Below, piece by piece: positions 1 to 5,328 of a stretch of DNA of 9,986 bases. Below the pieces are notes generated by a model. The model worked only from the letters and a program-made list of their open reading frames with translations. It searched no databases and was not told where the DNA came from. Source of the DNA: Anaerolineae bacterium (GTDB lineage Bacteria > Chloroflexota > Anaerolineae > JACIWP01); NCBI GenBank assembly GCA_014360855.1, contig JACIWP010000105.1, positions 1-9,986 of the forward strand, given 5' to 3'. The position numbers and the translations under genes are program-made. How positions within the stretch are numbered: the first letter of the stretch is position 1; the number at the start of each line of letters is the position of its first letter.

Positions 1-14
1 GGTATGTTAGTGTC

Positions 15-74
15 ACGACGCCCTCTCTGCTCTATGGTTGGTTTCGCAACTACCAAATAGCAGGAGGACGTCGT
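15..74. repeat. Imperfect 60-nt inverted repeat (hairpin-forming)
   Basis: The arms ACGACG (15-20), CCTC (22-25) and CTGCT (27-31) pair in order with AGCAG (59-63), GAGG (64-67) and CGTCGT (69-74). One C:A mismatch (21/68) and a bulged T26 interrupt the stem. Inside, TTGGT (38-42) can pair with ACCAA (52-56). The pentamer TGTCA occurs just outside or overlapping both ends (11-15 and 77-81). No T-run follows the 3' arm, so this is not an obvious intrinsic terminator. It could be the fold of a small RNA, a short mobile palindromic element, or the 3' region of a gene lying off the window. No coding sequence is visible in bases 1-111. Confidence 0.55.
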
Positions 75-111
75 ACTGTCAAAAGTGGGTAAGACCCAGT
101 CTCCAATCCCC

Positions 112-140
112 TTGACACGGCCCCTGGCATGATGTAAGAT
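112..140 (+). promoter_or_regulatory. Sigma-A type promoter of the LysM gene
   Basis: A perfect -35 TTGACA (112-117), a 17-nt spacer and a -10 TAAGAT (135-140, 5 of 6 to consensus) lie 77 nt upstream of the LysM start codon. The expected transcription start is near 147. The match in sequence and spacing is strong enough to predict constitutive, fairly strong expression by the housekeeping sigma factor. Confidence 0.85.
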
Positions 141-167
141 TATGTTAGGTTTTGTGGCGCTGTGCGT

Positions 168-190
168 TGCCGGCCGGTTCCGCGCCGGCA
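168..190 (+). other. GC-rich hairpin in the 5' leader of the LysM mRNA
   Basis: TGCCGGC (168-174) pairs with GCCGGCA (184-190) around a 9-nt loop, ending 11 nt before the ribosome-binding site. There is no following T-run, so termination is unlikely. It may stabilise the transcript 5' end. GCCGGC words are very common in this DNA, so chance is a real alternative. Confidence 0.35.
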
Positions 191-216
191 TTCAAGCATG
201 TGAGGAGGAATAGCCC

Positions 217-1398
217 ATGACATATCGTGCGGGCAGGTGGGTCATCCTGGCCTTGGTGCTGACCGTCCTGATGGGGATGGTGGCGCCGGTGCAGGGCGCG
301 CCGGCAGCCAGCGGCCAGGTGGTGCACGTGGTGCGCTGGGGCGAGACGCTGGAAGGCATCGCGGCTCGCTACGGCGTCAGCGTGTGGGCGATCGTGCAGG
401 CCAACGGGCTGGCCAACCCGGATTATATTTATGTGGGCCAGACGTTGATCATCCCGGTGGCCGGCACGCCGGCGCCGGCCGGCGGCACCACCTACGTGGT
501 GCAGTGGGGGGATTCCCTGAGCAGTATCGCCTACCGCTTCGGCACGACCGTGGAAGCGATCATGCTGGCCAACGGCCTCAGCAACCCCAATTTCATTTAC
601 GTCGGCCAGGTTCTGACGATCCCGGGCGCCGCCGGCACGCCCCCAACCCCTCCGCCACCCCCGCCGGCTCCCATGACGCGCTATGTGGTGCAGTGGGGGG
701 ATACGCTGAGCTCCATCGCCTACCGTTTCGGCACCACGGTAGAGGCCATTATGCAGGCCAATAACCTGGCCAACTCCTGGTACATTTACGTCGGCCAGGT
801 ACTGCTCATCCCCAGCGGGACGGCTCTGCCGCCCAGCATGCCGGCGGCCACCTATTACGTGGTCCAGCCGGGGGACACGCTGGCGCGCATCGCCCTGCGC
901 TACGGCACCAGCGTATGGGCGCTGGTGCAGGCCAACAACCTGCCCAATCCATCGCTGATCTACCCCGGCCAGGTGCTGGTGATCCCCGGCCAGGTCTATC
1001 CGCCGGCGCCGTATCCTCCCACCTGGCCGCCGTACCCGACGCCGACGCCGGTATCCACCCCGCGCCCGCCGGTGGTCACGCGGCAGTGGGTGGGCCGCAT
1101 CACCAGCAGTAACTGCACGGACCAGGACACCTGGGAGTTCCGCTCGGTCCTGCGGGTCTCGGTCATCGGCAAGAAGGGCCTGCCGGTGCGGGTTTCCACC
1201 GAGGGCTGGCAGACGGTCGGCCTGACCGGCACCAAGCCGGAGTATGGCGAGTACGCGGTGGAGTTCGCGCCCTTCAACCAGGGCACCTACACTGTGACAC
1301 CGGAGGGGCTGGGCACCAGCATCCAGGTGCGGTTGGACGGCCGCTGTACGGCCTATGTGGAGTTTGCGCCGGTGGATGTGACGACCACGAACCCATAA
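217..1398 (+). CDS. Secreted protein with four LysM domains and a C-terminal beta-rich domain
   Basis: This 393-residue exported protein probably binds cell-wall glycan (peptidoglycan or another GlcNAc polymer). The N-terminus has a charged start and a hydrophobic stretch (about 8-25) with a likely cleavage after VQGA-type residues near 28-32, so it is a signal peptide. Four LysM modules follow at about 36-80, 92-136, 155-199 and 212-257. Each has the pattern Y/HVV.WGD.L..IA.R(Y/F)G....I..AN.L....IY.GQ.L.IP. Pro/Thr/Gly-rich linkers separate them, including a proline run at 142-151 and a Pro-rich hinge at 261-286. The last ~105 residues (288-392) form a beta-like domain that I do not recognise, with two cysteines (C300, C377) that could make a disulfide. 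No catalytic peptidase or hydrolase domain is seen, so it is a binding or structural protein. The start is set by GAGGAGG at 202-208, eight bases before ATG. It is monocistronic, with its own promoter upstream and a terminator after it. Confidence 0.93.
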   Translation: MTYRAGRWVILALVLTVLMGMVAPVQGAPAASGQVVHVVRWGETLEGIAARYGVSVWAIVQANGLANPDYIYVGQTLIIPVAGTPAPAGGTTYVVQWGDSLSSIAYRFGTTVEAIMLANGLSNPNFIYVGQVLTIPGAAGTPPTPPPPPPAPMTRYVVQWGDTLSSIAYRFGTTVEAIMQANNLANSWYIYVGQVLLIPSGTALPPSMPAATYYVVQPGDTLARIALRYGTSVWALVQANNLPNPSLIYPGQVLVIPGQVYPPAPYPPTWPPYPTPTPVSTPRPPVVTRQWVGRITSSNCTDQDTWEFRSVLRVSVIGKKGLPVRVSTEGWQTVGLTGTKPEYGEYAVEFAPFNQGTYTVTPEGLGTSIQVRLDGRCTAYVEFAPVDVTTTNP

Positions 1399-1428
1399 TT
1401 GGGGCGCTGGGTTTGTGGTAGGTTGCGT

Positions 1429-1462
1429 GCCTCCCGCCGGCTGGCCGGCGGGAGGCTTTTTT
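1429..1462 (+). terminator. Strong Rho-independent terminator of the LysM gene
   Basis: A perfect 12-bp GC-rich stem, GCCTCCCGCCGG (1429-1440) with CCGGCGGGAGGC (1445-1456), has a 4-nt loop CTGG and is followed directly by six T (1457-1462). It lies 30 nt after the LysM stop codon. This is a textbook intrinsic terminator and isolates the LysM unit from the downstream region. Confidence 0.95.
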
Positions 1463-1566
1463 CACGCATCGCCGCCCGTTTGCCACCAGCGCCCCTGGAC
1501 TGTGCACACCTCGGTCACGAAGGGCATTGATATCTTCGATTCGAACGAGGAATAGCCCCTCCCTGA

Positions 1567-1588
1567 CCCTCCCCGCATGCGGGGAGGG
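1567..1588. repeat. 22-bp perfect palindrome, GCATGC centre (REP-like)
   Basis: The arms CCCTCCCCGCA and TGCGGGGAGGG are exact reverse complements with no central gap, centred on GCATGC at 1575-1580. A closely similar element lies about 69 nt downstream. Such G-run/C-run palindromes with a GC-rich core are the usual look of dispersed extragenic palindromic repeats. Translated on the minus strand they yield the spurious peptide SPHAGRVREG, which I associate with repeat-derived ORFs in many environmental genomes (recollection, not a search). Confidence 0.65.
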
Positions 1589-1635
1589 ATACCATTCTTC
1601 ACCATTCCCCGCACCTTGCGACTTATCGGCCTCCT

Positions 1636-1657
1636 GTCCCCCTGCATGCGGGGGGAC
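1636..1657. repeat. 22-bp near-perfect palindrome, second REP-like copy
   Basis: The arms GTCCCCCTGCA and TGCGGGGGGAC pair with a single T:G position and the same GCATGC centre (1644-1649) as the copy at 1567-1588. An alternative pairing uses TCCCCCTG (1637-1644) with CAGGGGGA (1660-1667). Two such units spaced 47 bases apart resemble a paired REP (BIME-like) arrangement. Confidence 0.6.
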
Positions 1658-1939
1658 CACAGGGGGACTATCTACCCGCCAGACCCGCGTACCCTGACGG
1701 ACACAATCGCCGCCGGCCGCCAAGGCATCATCGGGCCAACAATATAGCTCTTCTGGCGTCATAGCGAAGATGACAGGAAGCACTTTATCATTTTCCATTC
1801 GATGAGCTTCCAGGTAGCATACAAGGCGCGTTCGGATCCGACAGGCTCTGCAGATTGTACCATTTCCCTGCTGGCCGGCAACGACCGCAGAGGCAGACTT
1901 ATTCCGCCAACGAGAGTTCTCACCCACCTCCCTTTTCGT

Positions 1940-1968
1940 TTGCCGGAAGCCGCCGGCTGTGCTATAGT
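1940..1968 (+). promoter_or_regulatory. Extended -10 promoter of the GalT-like gene
   Basis: The -35 TTGCCG (1940-1945, 4 of 6) and the -10 TATAGT (1963-1968, 5 of 6) are separated by exactly 17 nt. TGC directly precedes the -10 (1960-1962), giving an extended -10. The expected transcription start is near 1975, leaving a leader of about 100 nt before the start codon at 2074. Confidence 0.72.
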
Positions 1969-1977
1969 CGCTCCCAA

Positions 1978-1998
1978 CCATCGGGTTCGAACCCATGG
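1978..1998 (+). promoter_or_regulatory. Dyad at the transcription start of the GalT-like gene
   Basis: GGGTTCGAACCC (1983-1994) is a perfect 12-bp palindrome. CCAT (1978-1981) and ATGG (1995-1998) extend it, with one unpaired C at 1982. It begins only a few bases after the predicted transcription start, where a repressor operator or a 5' RNA hairpin with a TCGA loop would be expected. The core also looks like a tRNA T-arm, but no surrounding cloverleaf can be folded. Confidence 0.4.
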
Positions 1999-2018
1999 AG
2001 AACGAATCATCAACCTCT

Positions 2019-2053
2019 CCTCCCGCAAGTTATGATCTGCGGGAGGCCGTTTT
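2019..2053 (+). terminator. Terminator-like hairpin in the leader (possible attenuator)
   Basis: CCTCCCGCA (2019-2027) pairs perfectly with TGCGGGAGG (2038-2046) across a 10-nt loop. CCG and then TTTT follow (2050-2053). It sits between the promoter at 1940-1968 and the start codon at 2074, so any termination here would lie upstream of the gene. The T-run is short and set off by three bases, so efficiency is uncertain. No clear competing antiterminator is visible. Confidence 0.45.
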
Positions 2054-2073
2054 GCGAGCGCAAGGGTGGTACA

Positions 2074-3156
2074 ATGAACCGCACCGTGGTCCCTCACATC
2101 ATGGAACTGGATGAACTGACCGCTCAGCTCCCGGCGGAGGAGCGCCGGCGCTTCGAGCGCATCTTCCTGGTCAGCAAAGCGGTGGGCCGGCTCCGCATCC
2201 CGCCGGCCATGCGGGAATGGGTGAAGGCCAACTTCGGCTCGCTAGAAGAGGTGCAGGAGCAACCGGTCCTCCGGGTGACCAACCGCATCACCCTGGAGGG
2301 CACCCTGTTCAACCCCCTGCGGGGGCGCCGGCCTCTGCCGACAGACCCGGCCCGGCTGGAGGAGGACATCCTTTCCGCCCAGGGCGACATGTTCTGCGAT
2401 CCAGAGAACCAGACGCCGGCGGACGTCTTCGGCCGGGTGCGCGGAAAGTACGCCCTGACGGCCAGCAATGTGGCCAAATGCGATGGCTTCCACGGCGTGG
2501 TGGTCTTCCAGGAACATCATCCCCTGCGCTTCAGCGAGGAGCAGGTGATTGACTACTTCGATGTGGCTCTGCGCTGGGCCAAAGAGGCGCATAACGCCGA
2601 TCGCGGCGCGCGCTATTTCTTCTTCCTGTGGAACTGCCTGTGGAAAGCCGGCGCCTCCATCCTCCACGGCCACGCGCAGATGACCCTGACCCGGGACATG
2701 CACTATCCGAAGGTCGAGCACTGGCGCCGCGCCGCTCAGCTCTATCAACTGGGCCACGGCACGAACTATTTCGATGACCTCATCGCTGTGCACCGTGCGC
2801 TGGGACTGGCAGTAGATATGCCGGGAGCGGTCATCCTGGCACACCTGACCCCGGTGAAGGAGAAGGAGATGCTGGTCATCGGGGAGCGCCCGCACATCCC
2901 CTTCCGGCAGGCGGTCTACCGGGCACTGGAAACGCTGGTAGGCCGGCTGGGCGCCCAGAGCTTCAGTCTGGCGCTGTACTGGCGCCCGATCGACGGCGTG
3001 AGCGAGGATTGGGAGGGCTTTCCCACCATCGTGCGGGTGGTGGATCGCGGCCCGCTGTATAGCCGCACCGCTGACATCGGCTCCATGGAGCTGTACGCCG
3101 CCAGCGTGGTCAGCACCGATCCGTTTGACGTGGCACGCGCCCTGCGCCAGGCATGA
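2074..3156 (+). CDS. HIT/GalT-superfamily nucleotidyltransferase or phosphorylase-like protein
   Basis: This 360-residue soluble protein resembles the galactose-1-phosphate uridylyltransferase / Ap4A phosphorylase branch of the HIT superfamily. The key segment is KAGASILHGHAQM at 191-203. It gives an H-x-H-x-Q signature (H198, H200, Q202) like the GAS..HPH.Q active site of GalT, where the second histidine forms the nucleotidyl intermediate. An upstream block at 129-149 (LTASNVAKCDGFHGVVVF plus HH) matches the usual strand just before the HIT-type helices. The C-terminal half (about 250-330) has a second, poorer repeat of the fold, as in GalT. The CxxC zinc ligands of classical GalT are absent, so a sugar-phosphate substrate cannot be assumed. 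The true reaction and substrate are unknown. The open frame extends back to 1855, but ATG 2074 follows AAGGGTGG (2062-2069) and begins the conserved part. It is probably transcribed alone from 1940-1968. Confidence 0.8.
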   Translation: MNRTVVPHIMELDELTAQLPAEERRRFERIFLVSKAVGRLRIPPAMREWVKANFGSLEEVQEQPVLRVTNRITLEGTLFNPLRGRRPLPTDPARLEEDILSAQGDMFCDPENQTPADVFGRVRGKYALTASNVAKCDGFHGVVVFQEHHPLRFSEEQVIDYFDVALRWAKEAHNADRGARYFFFLWNCLWKAGASILHGHAQMTLTRDMHYPKVEHWRRAAQLYQLGHGTNYFDDLIAVHRALGLAVDMPGAVILAHLTPVKEKEMLVIGERPHIPFRQAVYRALETLVGRLGAQSFSLALYWRPIDGVSEDWEGFPTIVRVVDRGPLYSRTADIGSMELYAASVVSTDPFDVARALRQA

Positions 3157-3248
3157 GCCGGGGACGGCGATGGCCATCCCCCAGATGGCGATCACCTGAG
3201 GGTCAGGGGATGCAAAGCGTACCAAAACGGTGATGATTTTCGGCCCAT

Positions 3249-3278
3249 TTCGCCGGCTGGCCCAAATTATGCTATAAT
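3249..3278 (+). promoter_or_regulatory. Extended -10 promoter of the redox/AlaX/MBL operon
   Basis: A perfect -10 TATAAT (3273-3278) is preceded by TGC (3270-3272), an extended -10. The -35 region is weak: TTCGCC at 3249-3254 with an 18-nt spacer is the best candidate. The predicted transcription start is near 3285, about 47 nt upstream of the chosen start codon. The same TGCTATA string drives the upstream GalT-like gene. Confidence 0.72.
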
Positions 3279-3285
3279 GAGCCGT

Positions 3286-3299
3286 ACTGCGGTCGCAGT
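3286..3299 (+). promoter_or_regulatory. 14-bp dyad at the operon transcription start
   Basis: ACTGCG (3286-3291) and CGCAGT (3294-3299) are exact inverted repeats separated by GT. They begin right at the predicted +1 of the operon. The position suits a repressor operator; as RNA the two-base loop would be too tight. There is no evidence for the cognate regulator. Confidence 0.35.
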
Positions 3300-3314
3300 T
3301 GACATTAACCTTGC

Positions 3315-3322
3315 GGAGGAGG
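3315..3322 (+). promoter_or_regulatory. Ribosome-binding site that fixes a TTG start
   Basis: GGAGGAGG lies nine bases before TTG 3332. Two other in-frame TTG codons, at 3299 and 3323, lie upstream of it or directly against it, so they cannot use it. This places the start of the thioredoxin-CcdA gene at 3332. Confidence 0.75.
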
Positions 3323-3331
3323 TTGACCGCG

Positions 3332-5314
3332 TTGACACAGCGCCGTTATCCCTGGAGAGGTATTCTGGCCGGCCTTCTGCTGGCCGTCATACTGTTTACC
3401 ACGCTGGTCACGGCACAGGCGCCGGTGGTGCAGATGTATCTCTTCCACTCGCCGGACTGCCCGGACTGCCAGGAAGTTGTGAAGAATCTCCTGCCGGCGC
3501 TTCAGGAGCGATTCGGCACTTCGCTGGAAGTGCGGCTGATGGACATCAGTGACGCCGGCACGTATCAGCTCCTCCAGGCGCTGGAAAGCACCTACGGCAT
3601 TAGCGCCGACAAGGCCACCATTCCGGAGGCGTTCCTGGGAGATACCGTGCTCCTGGGCAAGGAGGAAATGCAGGCCAAGTTGGCGGATACGGTCCAGCGG
3701 CTCCTGGATGCCGGCGGTGCCCAGTTCCCCACACCGGCGCCCACCCCCACGCCCGCCACGCCGGCCGCCCGCCCCACCTTGCGCATGATCCCGACAGTGA
3801 CCCCGCATCCCGCCGGCAGTGTCCCCGGCGCGGTGCATATCATGCTCTTCTTCTCGCCCACCTGCCCCCACTGCGAACATATCCGCGCCGATTTCATGCC
3901 CAAGATTTATGAGAAGTACGGCGAGAAGGTGGTGGTGCGGGAATTCGATGTCACCAATCCCTATTATTTCGCCCTGGAGCTGGCCATTGAGGAGAAGGCC
4001 GGCATGCCGGAAAACCAGCGCGGCTATATCCCGCTGATGATCGTCGGGCGCTATCTGCTCCCCGACGCCAACGTCATCGAGAGTTCCCTGGAGGAACTGA
4101 TTGACGAGTATCTGGCGCAGGGCGGCGCCCCCTGGCCCATTGACCCGATGTACTTCGAGCCGCCGCAGGGCACCATCACGCCGCCGCCGGCGGCCAGCAC
4201 CGCTCCGCCAACCGGCACGCCCCAGCCGGCCAGCGCATCGAACAAGACCATTCACATGGCCTACTTTTCCAAGGCCGGCTGTCAGGAGTGCGACCGCGCC
4301 CAATACGAGATCAACTACCTGAAGAGCAAATATCCCAACCTCGAGGTCTCGCTCTTTGACATCAACGAGTACGCCGCGCTCAACGAATGGCTGTGCACTA
4401 AGTACAACGTGCCCGAGCGCTTCCGGCTCACCGCGCCGGCGATATTCGTCGGACAGGACTACCTGGTGGGAGGGGACGTCAGCACCGCCAAAATCGAGGC
4501 CCTGATCCAGAAATACCAGGCAAGCGGTGCCGAGGTGACCTGGGAGAATTGGGAGCAGGAGGCCCCCAACGCCCAATCGCGCATCATCGAGCGCTTCAAA
4601 TCCTTCGGCGTGCTGACCGTGGCCGCGGCCGGCCTCATTGACGGCCTGAACCCCTGTGCCTTTGCCACGTTGGTCTTCTTCATTTCCTACCTGGCCTTTG
4701 TGGGACGCAAGGGGCGCGACATCCTGATGGTCGGCGCCAACTTCGCCCTGGGTGTCTTTCTGACTTACCTGCTGGTCGGTGTGGGGCTGTATCAGGTGCT
4801 GACGCGGCTCCCCTTCCTGACCACCTTGGGAAAATGGGTGTACGGCATCACGGCGGCGCTGTGTCTCCTGCTGGCAGTGCTGAGCTTCATGGACTACCTC
4901 CAGGCGCGGCGCGGCAAGCTGGAAGAAATGCGACTGCGCCTGCCCCTGCAGTTGCGCCGGCGCATCAACCAGGTCATCCGCGAGAGCGCATCCGCTCAGG
5001 CCATCGCCGGCGTCGCCTTCGCCACCGGCTTCGTTATCTCGCTTATCGAGCTGGCCTGCACCGGCCAGGTCTATCTGCCCACCATCCTGTTCGTCATGGG
5101 TGTGCCGGCCATGCGCGCCAAAGCGTTCATGTACCTCCTGCTTTACAACCTGCTCTTCATCACACCGCTCATCGTCGTCTTTGTGCTGGCCTACCTCGGC
5201 ACCACTTCGGAGCAGTTGGCGCGCTTCGTGAACACCAACACCGCCCGCATCAAGCTGGCAACCGCGCTGCTCTTCATCGCGCTGGGCGTCTGGCTGGTCA
5301 CCCTGCTGATATGA
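3332..5314 (+). CDS. Triple thioredoxin-domain protein fused to a CcdA/DsbD-like transmembrane domain
   Basis: This 660-residue membrane protein is predicted to pass reducing equivalents from the cytoplasm to extracytoplasmic thiol partners. Order: a signal-anchor (about 10-30); thioredoxin-like domain 1 (32-133) with CPDC (43-46) and a TIPE cis-Pro region; a Thr/Pro linker; domain 2 (168-270) with CPHC (178-181) and a YIPL cis-Pro region; a second linker; domain 3 (307-400) with CQEC (317-320) and APAIF; then six hydrophobic spans (about 426-660). The spans carry the CcdA/DsbD-beta hallmarks: a proline-cysteine pair NPCAF in TM1 (C442) and ELACTGQ in TM4 (C576). Arg/Lys-rich loops after TM1 (GRKGR) and TM3 (ARRGK...LRRR) mark the cytoplasmic side, which puts the thioredoxin domains outside. 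Classical DsbD has a single C-terminal thioredoxin domain, so three N-terminal ones are unusual. The start is TTG 3332, set by GGAGGAGG. The stop overlaps ATGA at 5311-5314, close to the next gene. Cytochrome c maturation or general disulfide reduction are both possible roles. Confidence 0.88.
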   Translation: MTQRRYPWRGILAGLLLAVILFTTLVTAQAPVVQMYLFHSPDCPDCQEVVKNLLPALQERFGTSLEVRLMDISDAGTYQLLQALESTYGISADKATIPEAFLGDTVLLGKEEMQAKLADTVQRLLDAGGAQFPTPAPTPTPATPAARPTLRMIPTVTPHPAGSVPGAVHIMLFFSPTCPHCEHIRADFMPKIYEKYGEKVVVREFDVTNPYYFALELAIEEKAGMPENQRGYIPLMIVGRYLLPDANVIESSLEELIDEYLAQGGAPWPIDPMYFEPPQGTITPPPAASTAPPTGTPQPASASNKTIHMAYFSKAGCQECDRAQYEINYLKSKYPNLEVSLFDINEYAALNEWLCTKYNVPERFRLTAPAIFVGQDYLVGGDVSTAKIEALIQKYQASGAEVTWENWEQEAPNAQSRIIERFKSFGVLTVAAAGLIDGLNPCAFATLVFFISYLAFVGRKGRDILMVGANFALGVFLTYLLVGVGLYQVLTRLPFLTTLGKWVYGITAALCLLLAVLSFMDYLQARRGKLEEMRLRLPLQLRRRINQVIRESASAQAIAGVAFATGFVISLIELACTGQVYLPTILFVMGVPAMRAKAFMYLLLYNLLFITPLIVVFVLAYLGTTSEQLARFVNTNTARIKLATALLFIALGVWLVTLLI

Positions 5315-5328
5315 GCCGGGACAGCGCC

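Larger units (their letters stand above)
1463..1939. other. Intergenic stretch without a convincing gene
   Basis: About 480 bases separate the LysM terminator from the next promoter. Open frames exist on both strands, but none has a good ribosome-binding site, a recognisable product or frame-consistent composition. The longest minus-strand frame runs across the terminator and into the LysM 3' end, so it is not credible. Visible content: two GCATGC-centred palindromes (listed separately), a short tandem repeat ACCATTCTTC/ACCATTCCCC at 1591-1610, and otherwise unremarkable DNA that looks less GC-biased than the genes. It may be a decayed gene or a landing zone for small repeats. Confidence 0.6.

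Noticed and set aside
322..987. Regular repeats in the first gene as a CRISPR or tandem DNA array
   Set aside because: They are protein-level LysM modules inside a good reading frame, with variable linkers and diverged codons, not direct DNA repeats with spacers.
1274..1996. 240-codon minus-strand frame across the LysM 3' end and the intergenic zone
   Set aside because: It runs through the strong LysM terminator and both REP-like palindromes and is antisense to real coding sequence. It has no recognisable product.
1978..1998. GGGTTCGAACCC as the T-arm of a tRNA gene or a tRNA-derived attachment site
   Set aside because: On neither strand can the flanking bases be folded into an acceptor, D-arm and anticodon arm at tRNA spacing, and no CCA-type end follows.
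1855..2073. Longer N-terminus for the GalT-like protein (433 codons)
   Set aside because: It would overlap the predicted promoter, the start-site dyad and the leader hairpin, and the added residues have no family similarity.
2062..2083. AAGGGTGGTAC just before the GalT-like start resembles the T-box motif AGGGTGGNACCGCG
   Set aside because: Only the first part matches; the following bases are AATG, not CGCG. There is no Stem I with a specifier loop in the 100-nt leader, no terminator downstream of it, and the gene is not amino-acid related. It functions better as the ribosome-binding region.
3195..3207. CCTGA-GGG-TCAGG hairpin after the GalT-like gene as a terminator
   Set aside because: The stem is only 5 bp and is followed by GGGGATGC rather than a T-run, so it is not a convincing intrinsic terminator.
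4834..5310. Longer N-terminus for AlaX (569 codons)
   Set aside because: The added part lies in another frame of the CcdA-like domain coding region; AlaX homology begins at TVKLYYED near 5329.
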